DNA of 25,936 nucleotides from a virus: positions 1-25,936 of IMG/VR virus record IMGVR_UViG_3300027754_002030; one strand, given 5' to 3'. Within the stretch, counting starts at the first letter, position 1; each line of letters opens with the position of its first letter. Under the pieces are notes generated by a model, which worked only from the letters and a program-made list of their open reading frames with translations, was not told where the DNA came from and did not search any database. The position numbers and the translations under genes are program-made. Below, one piece after another: positions 1 to 7,629 of this stretch.

Positions 1-2
1 CA

Positions 3-689
3 TACTTACTTTGTAAAATTATTACAGAAAATAATTTTGATACTAAAATAGATGTTATTACTCATGTCCGTTGTTGGACAACTCGACCTTGGCAACAACC
101 CATTGGCTTGCGTATGTACAAAAAATTAAAAGATATGTTTCCAAACATTATTAATCAGCGTTATGAGAATTTTATTGCTCCAGAGTTAGAACATGGAGTT
201 ACTGGATACATTTATGAAGATCCAGTTTATAAAAAGATGCACAGTGGCGATCAGTTGTCTGTGTATAACTTTAACAAGTATGTATCTTACAGATATAACT
301 TTGATGCAATCTTTAATGCAACAAGTAAAAATCCACCTATTGATTTTCCTAAAAAGATGGATAATAGAGATAGGGATGCTAAAGACGGGGAAACTAGAGA
401 TTTAATTATTAGCACAGAAGGTCAATTCTTATGCCACCCGTTTAGGTTCGTTGATAAGTCTTGGATTGTTGCACAATATTTTTATTATGGCATTGAAGAT
501 TTATTCAACTTAACAAGGAGTTGCGAGGGTGATGTAACACATAAAAAGATAGCACCAACAATACCCAACTATCAATCATATAACCCAGAAATGGAAGTGC
601 CTGAATGCGGAACTTGTTTTTGGTGTTTAGAAAGAAATTGGGCAGTATCTCAATTAGATGAAACTTTAGAAAAATTAAAAAATGAGTAA
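3..689 (+). CDS. QueC-like PP-loop protein (7-deazaguanine nitrile/amide synthase-like), 5'-truncated
   Basis: The frame is open from the window edge, so the start lies outside; 228 residues are visible. The C-terminal third looks like QueC: a stretch reading PFRFVDKSWIVAQY, then LFNLTRSCEG, then ECGTCFWCLERNWAV. QueC binds structural zinc with one Cys after a T-x-S-C motif and a CxxCxxC cluster before an R; all four Cys are here, but the gap between the first Cys and the cluster is much longer than in canonical QueC. The SGGxDS ATP-binding loop would lie just left of the window. QueC converts CDG to preQ0 through the amide ADG using ATP and ammonia. The middle of the protein is divergent, so it could be a PP-loop ATPase with another carboxylate substrate. 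It heads the radical-SAM array and overlaps the next gene by 8 nt (ATGAGTAA), which implies translational coupling. The family call is fairly good; the exact product is inference. Confidence 0.6.
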   Translation, partial: YLLCKIITENNFDTKIDVITHVRCWTTRPWQQPIGLRMYKKLKDMFPNIINQRYENFIAPELEHGVTGYIYEDPVYKKMHSGDQLSVYNFNKYVSYRYNFDAIFNATSKNPPIDFPKKMDNRDRDAKDGETRDLIISTEGQFLCHPFRFVDKSWIVAQYFYYGIEDLFNLTRSCEGDVTHKKIAPTIPNYQSYNPEMEVPECGTCFWCLERNWAVSQLDETLEKLKNE

Positions 690-1986
690 AACTTTTTGTC
701 CTGTTCCTTGGAACTTCCAAGCTATACGTGCTAATGGCGACATCCGTGTGTGCTGTCAAGCCAACGTAACTAAAAATCAAGGAGTTATTAGAAAGCCAGA
801 CGGAACCGCATTTAATGCTGGTAAAGACCAGTTGTCTGATGCTAGGAATACTGATATGATGAAGGCCATTCGCATTAATATGCTCAATGACGAATGGAGT
901 GATGAATGTGGACGTTGCAAAAATGAAGAAGTTAATGGGCTTGTGAGTAGACGTACATATGAGAATGAACACTGGCAAATGGATTTTAATAGTGTTAAAT
1001 CTAAAACTAAAGAAGATGGAAGTATTGACACGGGGGATTTTCCTGTAGTATACTATGATTTAAGATTTGGCAATTTTTGTAATTTAAAATGTCGTATGTG
1101 TGGCCCTACTGATAGCAGTGCTTGGTATGACGACTGGATTAAATTAACTGGAACTAATAAGTTCAAAGATACATCTGGAATAATGGAAATTGTAGACGAT
1201 AAAGTTGCCGCATTTAACTGGCCAGAGTACGAGCCGTTTTGGGAACAATTGGAAACCAATATACACAACATTGAGCATGTATATTTTGCTGGCGGGGAGC
1301 CAATGCTGATTGAACGTCATTATGATTTTTTAGAAAGATGTGTTGAAGCTGATGCAGCCAAGCATATTATTGTTGAATACAATACTAATATGAGTACTCT
1401 GCCTACTCGTGTTACAAATCTATGGAAAAGTTTTAAACAAGTACGTATTGGTGCAAGTGTTGATGGAATGGGCGCAGTTCAAGAATATCAACGTAGTCCA
1501 GCTAAATGGGATAAAACTTTAGACAATCTACGTAAAGTAGATAGATTACCGTCAAATATCGTTTCTTGGTTAGCATATACTGTGACTGCGTATAACGTAA
1601 ATCATATGATTGATTTTATGAAGTGGAAACTCAGTGAAAGTGATTTTAAACGAGTTAATAGCACAAATCGAAGACCAATTATAACACATCATGTTGCACA
1701 TCATCCAAAACATTTAAATGTTAGGGTTCTTCCCAAAGCATATAAAGTAGATGTAACTGCTAGATTTTATGAGTTTTTACAATGGGTTAAGGATAACAAT
1801 TATAATGAATATGTCATAAAACAGGCAGAGGACATTGTAAAAGGTGTAACTAGTTATATGAACAGTGAAAGTTATTATGACAGCCATTGGAATGAATTTA
1901 TAAAATACACACAACAACTAGACTCTATTAGAAATGAGAATTTATTAGATGTGGAACCAAAGTTTAAGGATTATATTAATGGCTAG
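682..1986 (+). CDS. Radical SAM protein with N-terminal twitch/SPASM-like Cys cluster (copy 1)
   Basis: A 434-residue radical SAM enzyme. Residues 133-140 hold the CxxxCxxC motif (CNLKCRMC) that binds the catalytic 4Fe-4S cluster, and GGEP sits at 204-207, the SAM-contacting motif of the family. Ahead of the barrel is a Cys-rich module: FCPVPW with C6, an RANGDIRVCC segment with C24/C25, and DECGRC with C76/C79. These resemble the auxiliary-cluster ligands of twitch/SPASM domains, but they lie N-terminal to the barrel. The same arrangement recurs in the genes at 3137 and 4353. The start is set by the 8-nt ATGAGTAA overlap with the QueC-like gene and by the matching N-terminus of the two paralogues (M-[SN]-K-T). 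The substrate is unknown; no precursor peptide gene is seen nearby, so a RiPP role is not supported. An enzyme acting on a nucleotide, sugar or modified base would fit the QueC-like neighbour, but this is inference. Confidence 0.85.
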   Translation: MSKTFCPVPWNFQAIRANGDIRVCCQANVTKNQGVIRKPDGTAFNAGKDQLSDARNTDMMKAIRINMLNDEWSDECGRCKNEEVNGLVSRRTYENEHWQMDFNSVKSKTKEDGSIDTGDFPVVYYDLRFGNFCNLKCRMCGPTDSSAWYDDWIKLTGTNKFKDTSGIMEIVDDKVAAFNWPEYEPFWEQLETNIHNIEHVYFAGGEPMLIERHYDFLERCVEADAAKHIIVEYNTNMSTLPTRVTNLWKSFKQVRIGASVDGMGAVQEYQRSPAKWDKTLDNLRKVDRLPSNIVSWLAYTVTAYNVNHMIDFMKWKLSESDFKRVNSTNRRPIITHHVAHHPKHLNVRVLPKAYKVDVTARFYEFLQWVKDNNYNEYVIKQAEDIVKGVTSYMNSESYYDSHWNEFIKYTQQLDSIRNENLLDVEPKFKDYING

Positions 1987-2689
1987 TTTTGATACAATTG
2001 ATTTGCTTGACGGCAACGTATTTCAAGTAACATGGGATACAGGACGCCGCTGTAATTATGATTGCAGTTATTGTCCAGCGCATAGACATGATAATTTTAG
2101 CCCCCATGCTACTTTAGAAGATTTGATAAAAAATGCAGATTTTACATTGGAATATATCAATCTATACATGACATATAGAAGCTATAAACGGGCAAGTATC
2201 AGTTTTACTGGGGGTGAGCCTACAGTTAACCCAGCGTTTATTCCGTTTGCAAAATATATCAAACAAGCATATAAGGACAAATATAAAGACAAGTACGAAT
2301 GTAGTTTTGCGCTTACTAGTAACGGGGCAATGGGTGAAAAAATGGCAACTCAAGTTATGGAAAATTTTGATCATATAACTATAAGTTATCATGCAGAAGC
2401 TGATACAAAATTAAAACAACAAGTTAGAGACAGGATGGTTCAATTTGCCACATATGGTAAAGAGCATAAATGCACAATCAGTATCAATGTTATGTTTCAT
2501 GCCGCATATTTTAATGAATGTATTGATCTGTGTGATTTCTTAGATAGTAAAAATATCAAATATGTTCCACGTATTATAGGTGAAGAACCAGACAGCAAAA
2601 GTAATTTTGCACACATGTATACAGCAGATCAAACTCAGTGGTTTAAAGACTATTGGGCAAACAATACAAAAAAGGTACAAATGGCATGA
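1979..2689 (+). CDS. Radical SAM catalytic domain, N-terminal half of a split enzyme
   Basis: A 236-residue protein with CNYDCSYC at 25-32 (CxxxCxxC) and SFTGGEP ending at 81. It is closely similar in layout to the first two-thirds of the radical SAM gene at 5473 (CNYKCSYC, SLSGGEP), but stops before any auxiliary-cluster domain. That missing part is encoded by the next gene, in the -1 frame. The chosen ATG at 1979 overlaps the previous stop by 8 nt (ATGGCTAG); an in-frame start 30 bases upstream is less likely. Near its 3' end it carries A_AAA_AAG in frame (2668-2674), 12 bases before its TGA. Alone it would be a bare radical SAM barrel; with a -1 frameshift it would give a 388-residue fusion, almost the length of the 387-residue paralogue at 5473. 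The substrate is unknown. Confidence 0.85.
   Translation: MASFDTIDLLDGNVFQVTWDTGRRCNYDCSYCPAHRHDNFSPHATLEDLIKNADFTLEYINLYMTYRSYKRASISFTGGEPTVNPAFIPFAKYIKQAYKDKYKDKYECSFALTSNGAMGEKMATQVMENFDHITISYHAEADTKLKQQVRDRMVQFATYGKEHKCTISINVMFHAAYFNECIDLCDFLDSKNIKYVPRIIGEEPDSKSNFAHMYTADQTQWFKDYWANNTKKVQMA
2668..2674 (+). other. Candidate programmed -1 frameshift site (A_AAA_AAG)
   Basis: Six A then G, placed so that zero-frame codons are AAA AAG preceded by A: the classic X_XXY_YYZ slippery heptamer, as in E. coli dnaX. A -1 slip here enters the frame of the gene at 2686, which is open through this point (reading KKGTNG before its Met). The following GG (2674-2675) also makes an AAGG Shine-Dalgarno about 10 bases before the ATG at 2686, so the element could serve re-initiation instead of, or as well as, frameshifting. 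I see no strong stimulatory hairpin; a weak 4-bp AAGG/CCTT pairing lies around 2701-2715. Confidence 0.5.
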
Positions 2690-3144
2690 GTGAACAAAAT
2701 AAGGAATTGGCCCTTAAAATTGGAAGACCCTGTTGCGGAAGTCGCACAATGTGCCTAAGCCAAAACGGAGAAAGTCACAAAAGCAAATTTGTTGATTTTA
2801 GAGAATTTAAAGGATGGCATTGTAGTGTCAACTGGTTTTTCATGCACATTGAACAGCAAACGGACAGTGTATTCCACCACCAAACGTGCCAAGCACAGTT
2901 TGGCGGAACACGCGGGCCAATAGGTAAATTAAGTGAGGGTGATAAAATTTTAGCAGAGCTTAAAGCTAGACTAGAAAGTGAAACAATGCCAACTATAATT
3001 TGTCCTAAACACACTTGTGGTTGCGGGTTGTGTGCTCCAAAAAGCCTACATAAAGAGTCTTATAAAACAGTATTGTTTAATCATGTAGATAAAAAAGTGT
3101 TTAACAATACATTAAATTTAATTAGTGAAAAAAACAATGAATAA
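2686..3144 (+). CDS. Cys-rich auxiliary-cluster (SPASM-like) domain, C-terminal half of a split radical SAM enzyme
   Basis: A 152-residue protein with nine Cys: C16, C17, C23, C46, C68, C106, C111, C113 and C116. It has no radical SAM motif. Its order of motifs (FKGWHC, then a C followed by a G-P-I-G-K-L segment, then ICPKHTCGCGLC and a PK tail) parallels the C-terminus of the radical SAM protein at 5473 (FKDWEC, SYSCHDAPLGNI, TCISPSC, SKIPKR). It is therefore best read as the detached auxiliary 4Fe-4S domain of the gene upstream. Start: the ATG at 2686 overlaps the upstream TGA as ATGA. The frame is open upstream to at least 2653, as needed for a frameshift fusion. It may be made as a separate subunit by coupled re-initiation, as a fusion by -1 slippage, or both; a sequencing or assembly indel in the A6 run is the main alternative. 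Confidence 0.8.
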   Translation: MSEQNKELALKIGRPCCGSRTMCLSQNGESHKSKFVDFREFKGWHCSVNWFFMHIEQQTDSVFHHQTCQAQFGGTRGPIGKLSEGDKILAELKARLESETMPTIICPKHTCGCGLCAPKSLHKESYKTVLFNHVDKKVFNNTLNLISEKNNE

Positions 3145-4360
3145 AGACACTTACTGCCATTATCCTTTTAAAGCCATTGCTATTAAAGATTATAAAGGCG
3201 ACAAATTACGATCATTTTGGCCCTGTTGTATGATGGGCAATGACAGAACCCCGCACAATATAAATGCTTTAGAAGTAGAGAACCCACATTTGTTAAACCC
3301 ACAAGAAATGTTTGACCATCCAAGGATGGAACAATTGAGAACAAATTTAAACAACGGTGTTAGAGATCCTGCTTGTAAAATTTGTTGGGATCAAGAGGAC
3401 AGGGGATTGAAATCATTTAGACATTTTTCAAATGATGACTATAATCTAAGTAACGACGGATTGGAACTTGTTGATATAACAGCGTCAAATATTTGCAATT
3501 TAAGATGTAGGATGTGTTCCCCATCATCTAGTAATTTATTAATGACGGATGTTAAATATTTTAAAGATAACGGAATGGAACACGAAACTCATGCGGTAAT
3601 AAAACGGTGGGCTATGAGTGAACCGTCTAGGGCAACTGAGTCGTTGCAGTGGGATTGGCTACTGGAAAATACTCATAAAATTAAAGTATTAAAAGCATCT
3701 GGGGGCGAGCCCTTTTACGACAATAAAGTAATACAACTATTAAATCGTTATGTTGAAACAGGAGCTGCCAAAAATACCTATTTGTCATTCCATACAAATG
3801 CTACACTATTTACTGCTGAGATTGTGGAATTATTAAACCATTTTAAACAAAATAAACATACATTTAGCATTGATGGTACTGATAAAGTTTATGAATATAT
3901 TAGGTACCCCGCTAATTTTAAAGAGATGGAATCAAGTGTAATAAATTATATTAAAAATGTTAAAAACTATGATCCTATTTTAAACTTTACTATGGTAGTT
4001 TCTGCACATAATGTACTTAATGTTTCTGAATATATTGAATGGTCAAGAAAAGTTTATCCAGGGGTTAGTATGCAATTTGCTGAAATATATGATATGGATA
4101 GAGGGATTGCACTAAAACATATGCCAATACATTTATTAGAGTATGCAAAGAGTAAGGCAATCAAATATATCCGCAGAGCAAGTGGCCGTGAAGACGGACA
4201 CGTATTAAATTTAATTCGACAAATTGATTTAGCAATTTCTAATAATATTGAAAATAAAGAATTATTAAAAAATGAAACTACTTTATTTGATAAGTCAAGA
4301 AATCAATCTTATAAAGACTTTTTACATCCTGATTTAGTAAGTTGGTTAGATAATGAATAA
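3137..4360 (+). CDS. Radical SAM protein with N-terminal twitch/SPASM-like Cys cluster (copy 2)
   Basis: A 407-residue paralogue of the gene at 682. N-terminal module: YCHYPF with C7, WPCC with C30/C31, and ACKIC with C80/C83. Radical SAM motif CNLRCRMC at 120-127; SGGEP at 188-192. Start chosen at ATG 3137, giving an 8-nt ATGAATAA overlap with the previous stop and an N-terminus like its paralogues; a GTG 12 bases upstream is possible. It lies between the split enzyme and another twitch-type enzyme, so the order of the array is twitch, barrel+Cys domain, twitch, twitch, barrel+Cys domain. That order suggests duplication of a two-enzyme module. The substrate is unknown. Confidence 0.85.
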   Translation: MNKDTYCHYPFKAIAIKDYKGDKLRSFWPCCMMGNDRTPHNINALEVENPHLLNPQEMFDHPRMEQLRTNLNNGVRDPACKICWDQEDRGLKSFRHFSNDDYNLSNDGLELVDITASNICNLRCRMCSPSSSNLLMTDVKYFKDNGMEHETHAVIKRWAMSEPSRATESLQWDWLLENTHKIKVLKASGGEPFYDNKVIQLLNRYVETGAAKNTYLSFHTNATLFTAEIVELLNHFKQNKHTFSIDGTDKVYEYIRYPANFKEMESSVINYIKNVKNYDPILNFTMVVSAHNVLNVSEYIEWSRKVYPGVSMQFAEIYDMDRGIALKHMPIHLLEYAKSKAIKYIRRASGREDGHVLNLIRQIDLAISNNIENKELLKNETTLFDKSRNQSYKDFLHPDLVSWLDNE

Positions 4361-5480
4361 AACATCATATTGCCCGTTACCGTTCTCACATTTGGCAATC
4401 CGTCCTAATGGACGAGTTTTTCCTTGCTGTATTTTTAGATGGGATAGCGTACCTGAAGATTTTAAAATAAGCGACCCAAATGTTTTTAATCATCCTTTTT
4501 TAGAAGACATTAGAAATAAAATGAGGAACAACGAACCAGTTGATGGGTGTTCTAGATGTTATGAAAATGAAGAAAAAACTGGTAAAAGTACTAGAATGTA
4601 TTTTATGGAAAAAGGCGAAGATTTTGGTCTAGATGTTGGTAGTACTGATGCATCTTTAGTTTATTTAGATTTAGCATTGAGTAATACTTGTAATAACAAG
4701 TGCAGGATGTGCGGCCCAGAATTAAGTACAAGTTGGTACAGCGATGCAAAGGCGTTGGGTATGAAAATCCCCAAAGGAATTATAGAACAAAATGTAGTAT
4801 TAGAAAATTACGATTTATCCACGCTAAGAGCAATTAAACTAATTGGCGGTGAACCCTTAATGGAAGAAACCAAATTTATTGATGTTTTAAAAAGATGTGA
4901 TAGAACACAATTATCAATAATGCTTACAACAAACGTAACATTAACCCCATCACCAGAATTGTATTCATTGTTAAAAGAATGTAAACAAATTAGAATTAAT
5001 TTAAGTATAGATGCGTTTGGACCACTAAATGACTTCTTAAGAAAAGGAAGCAAGTGGGAAAAAACTGTTGAGAATTTACATTGGTTTTATAAAAATTTTA
5101 CTGAAACAATTGATAAAAATTCTGTAAGTTTACACTCGGTTGCCAGCATTTATAATTTAAATCAAGTTAATTTACTGTACTCATTTATAAAAACTAATTT
5201 TCCTAAAATGAATATTGATTATGTATTAGCGGATGGTCCAGAGTGGATGTTACCTAGGCATTTACCTGAATTAGCAAAAGATGTAATTAAAGAAAAAATT
5301 GCACAATGGAAAATTGACATTGATGCACCACTATTTAGAGTAGCATTAGATGAGCTTGGTAAATCTGGTGACTTTAGAAAGTTTATAAAACAAGACACTA
5401 TACTTAATGAGTTAAGATCAGAGCATTGGAAAGAACATAATGTTGAACTTTATGAAATGGTAAAAAGATTCTATGAGTAA
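4353..5480 (+). CDS. Radical SAM protein with N-terminal twitch/SPASM-like Cys cluster (copy 3)
   Basis: A 375-residue protein, third of the N-terminal-cluster type. YCPLPF with C7, RVFPCC with C25/C26 and GCSRC with C66/C69 precede the radical SAM motif CNNKCRMC at 113-120; GGEP is at 165-168. Its N-terminal segment S-H-L-A-I-R-P-N-G-R-V is the clearest match to the 'functional residue, G-x-v, CC' pattern of twitch domains. It overlaps the upstream stop by 8 nt (ATGAATAA) and the downstream start by 8 nt (ATGAGTAA), so it lies inside a continuous translationally coupled message. The substrate is unknown. Confidence 0.85.
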   Translation: MNKTSYCPLPFSHLAIRPNGRVFPCCIFRWDSVPEDFKISDPNVFNHPFLEDIRNKMRNNEPVDGCSRCYENEEKTGKSTRMYFMEKGEDFGLDVGSTDASLVYLDLALSNTCNNKCRMCGPELSTSWYSDAKALGMKIPKGIIEQNVVLENYDLSTLRAIKLIGGEPLMEETKFIDVLKRCDRTQLSIMLTTNVTLTPSPELYSLLKECKQIRINLSIDAFGPLNDFLRKGSKWEKTVENLHWFYKNFTETIDKNSVSLHSVASIYNLNQVNLLYSFIKTNFPKMNIDYVLADGPEWMLPRHLPELAKDVIKEKIAQWKIDIDAPLFRVALDELGKSGDFRKFIKQDTILNELRSEHWKEHNVELYEMVKRFYE

Positions 5481-6636
5481 TTTAGCAAAGTCAGCATACG
5501 ATTTTACAGAAATACCCTATAACGATATTGTACGTGTGGGTCAACGTACAATGCTATATCGTGACTTATTTACAGTAAGTTGGTTGCTTGGCAGATTTTG
5601 TAATTATAAATGTAGTTACTGTTGGCCCTATGCCCGCAGTGACAAAAAAGATCATAGACCAACTGAACTGTGTTTGCTTACAATAGACGAAATCAAACGC
5701 CAAGCTCGTGACCGTGGATTTAACAGTTTCCATTTTAGTTTAAGCGGCGGTGAACCAACATTTCATCCAGGCTATATTGATATATTAAATCATTTAAATA
5801 ATGACTCTAATAATACAAACTATACCAGTGTCCACATGACCACTAATATGAGTAGAAGTTTACAATGGCACAAAGATGAATATTGTAAAGCAGCCAGCAA
5901 ATTCCATAGAGCAAGTATCACAGCAAGTTTACATACTGAACACGTTGATACAAAAGAAAAGATGGCAGAGTTTGGTGACAAGTTGGACTTATGTCAACAA
6001 CACGATGTGCAAGTAACTATTAATATGGTCATGGTTCCAGAATGGTTTGATAGGGATTATGAAAACGCACTGTACTTTCATAATCGCGGAATCAATGTTA
6101 CACTAAAGCCACAAAGTGATCCCACAGCAAGTAAAGTAGTTGATGGGTATACACCTGACATGCTTAAAGTATTGCATAACGGAATGCCTCAACGTGCATA
6201 CACTGAAGCAAAAGCTGGTGAAGCAAACCTAGTTGAGCGTCCAAAACCAACGTTTAAAAAAGAACCAGACCCAATTTACACACAAGACTCAATCCCGCAA
6301 CATTTTCAAGTTGAATTTGTGGATAAAAATAAAAAAGTTTGGTATATGGATCAAGCTGAACGATTCAATGCATTTAACTTTAATAAATTTAAAGATTGGG
6401 AATGTAGTAGTGGCTACAGAAGTATTATTATTCGTGAACCCGATGGATCAATAAAACGCAGTTACAGTTGCCACGATGCACCTTTAGGGAACATTGAAAC
6501 TGGATTTAAGTTATTTGATGGTCCAAAAACTTGTATATCCCCAAGTTGTGTTAGTAGTGCTGACAGTAAAATACCCAAAAGAGCGCCAGGAACAAAGTTA
6601 CCTCTGTGGCCCGGCGACAATACGTTTACTGTTTAA
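5473..6636 (+). CDS. Radical SAM protein with C-terminal Cys-rich (SPASM-like) domain, unsplit
   Basis: A 387-residue enzyme with CNYKCSYC at 43-50 and SLSGGEP ending at 95. The C-terminal part carries WEC, SYSCHDAPLG, a T-C-I-S-P-S-C pair and an IPKR tail, about residues 310-367; these look like ligands of an auxiliary 4Fe-4S cluster. It is the intact counterpart of the split pair at 1979/2686, and its length nearly equals that of the predicted frameshift product there. Start at ATG 5473 from the 8-nt overlap with the preceding stop. It is the last gene of the + strand unit and converges with thyX, overlapping it by 11 nt. I see no intrinsic terminator at the junction. Confidence 0.85.
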   Translation: MSNLAKSAYDFTEIPYNDIVRVGQRTMLYRDLFTVSWLLGRFCNYKCSYCWPYARSDKKDHRPTELCLLTIDEIKRQARDRGFNSFHFSLSGGEPTFHPGYIDILNHLNNDSNNTNYTSVHMTTNMSRSLQWHKDEYCKAASKFHRASITASLHTEHVDTKEKMAEFGDKLDLCQQHDVQVTINMVMVPEWFDRDYENALYFHNRGINVTLKPQSDPTASKVVDGYTPDMLKVLHNGMPQRAYTEAKAGEANLVERPKPTFKKEPDPIYTQDSIPQHFQVEFVDKNKKVWYMDQAERFNAFNFNKFKDWECSSGYRSIIIREPDGSIKRSYSCHDAPLGNIETGFKLFDGPKTCISPSCVSSADSKIPKRAPGTKLPLWPGDNTFTV

Positions 6637-7315
6637 TGTGATTTGCCAGCATTGGAAACACGGCGGCAATAACAGATCCGCACTCGCGAGCAACCAACTG
6701 ATGTTCTAGTTGTGTGCCATTTGCACTACGTAGTTCAATAAAGTGAATCCAACTGCGTAGCGTTCCGTTCATATACAATCGACTCACAGTAAGACCTTCT
6801 GGTAATACAGCTCGGGCTTGTTCTTTAGCAATACCATTTTTAATGGCCCAAGCGTATTCTTGTTTAACACTGAACAATACACGTTTCTGAGCACGTTCCC
6901 ATTCAATGGCTAACAACTTCTGTTCTTCATTCTCTGGATCAAATGCTATGCTGTTTTGCCTATTCTTTGTGTCTTGGAATCTTGCTTCACGCAATACAAA
7001 TGCCTCATCAAGTTCAGCTGTGGGATCAGCATAACGTTGACTAAACTCTTGAAAGCTAAAACTACGGTGACGTAATATCTGACGAGCAATGTCTCGAGTT
7101 GTTGTAATTTCTAAACAAGCACTGACCATCTCTAAAGGACTCCAGTGTTGATGTTTAATAAGATAGCCAATCAATTTTTCACTTGTTTCAGTGTTAAATT
7201 GATTTGCTGGATTGCTAACACGGGCACAATATGCAATTAGCTCTTGTGCGTCATCAATTCCGTTATTAACAAACTCTTCTGTTGCTTGGCTATATGATAC
7301 TAATTTTACTTTCAT
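6626..7315 (-). CDS. thyX: FAD-dependent thymidylate synthase ThyX
   Basis: A 229-residue protein with the ThyX signature RHRxxSxxxxSxRY at 82-95 (RHRSFSFQEFSQRY), preceded by QHWSPLEM and followed late by an S-R-L-Y-M-N-G-T-L-R-S-W-I-H-F segment typical of the family. ThyX methylates dUMP to dTMP using methylene-tetrahydrofolate, FAD and NADPH, without making dihydrofolate. Length is normal. It overlaps the upstream gene by an ATGA and converges with the radical-SAM unit. It supplies thymidylate for phage DNA synthesis. The identification is very secure. Confidence 0.97.
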   Translation of the reverse strand: MKVKLVSYSQATEEFVNNGIDDAQELIAYCARVSNPANQFNTETSEKLIGYLIKHQHWSPLEMVSACLEITTTRDIARQILRHRSFSFQEFSQRYADPTAELDEAFVLREARFQDTKNRQNSIAFDPENEEQKLLAIEWERAQKRVLFSVKQEYAWAIKNGIAKEQARAVLPEGLTVSRLYMNGTLRSWIHFIELRSANGTQLEHQLVARECGSVIAAVFPMLANHIKQ

Positions 7316-7629
7316 CTTAACTTCTTTGTTTTTAAAAATTTTCTAGTACCTTTAACAATATCCGTCTTTATCTTTTCAGTGTCAAGTTTAAAATCTACAT
7401 TATCAATTTCTTCTTGATAGGTAGTAAAGATCTCGTGGATATTCTTTTCAACAGAATCCCAGTCCATCTCTTTTGACTTTGATGCAATGTCAATGTTCCA
7501 AATTTTATTGTCTTTAAACGTTATCTGTATTGAATGCAGATATTTTAAAGGTACTACATTTAAAGTAACCTCGCCAAAAACTTCGGGCCAACGTTCAACA
7601 ACATCTTTAGAAAGCTTCTTAGATGTCAT
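7312..7629 (-). CDS. Conserved-looking phage protein, unknown function
   Basis: A 105-residue protein that I do not recognise. It has a predicted mixed alpha/beta core (VTLNVVPLKYLHSIQITF, then an IWNIDIA strand), an acidic helical middle (MDWDSVEKNIHEIF) and a Lys-rich C-terminus. No signal peptide or membrane segment. It overlaps thyX by ATGA and the upstream gene by 4 nt, so it is clearly part of the operon and probably real. Confidence 0.7.
   Translation of the reverse strand: MTSKKLSKDVVERWPEVFGEVTLNVVPLKYLHSIQITFKDNKIWNIDIASKSKEMDWDSVEKNIHEIFTTYQEEIDNVDFKLDTEKIKTDIVKGTRKFLKTKKLR

Noticed and set aside
505-1031. Open frames on the - strand opposite the QueC-like and first radical-SAM genes
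   Set aside because: They oppose genes with clear motifs and show no coherent protein features or ribosome binding site.
682-6636. RiPP biosynthesis cluster
   Set aside because: Several SPASM-like radical-SAM enzymes suggest it, but no precursor peptide, RRE domain, protease or exporter is visible in or beside the array.
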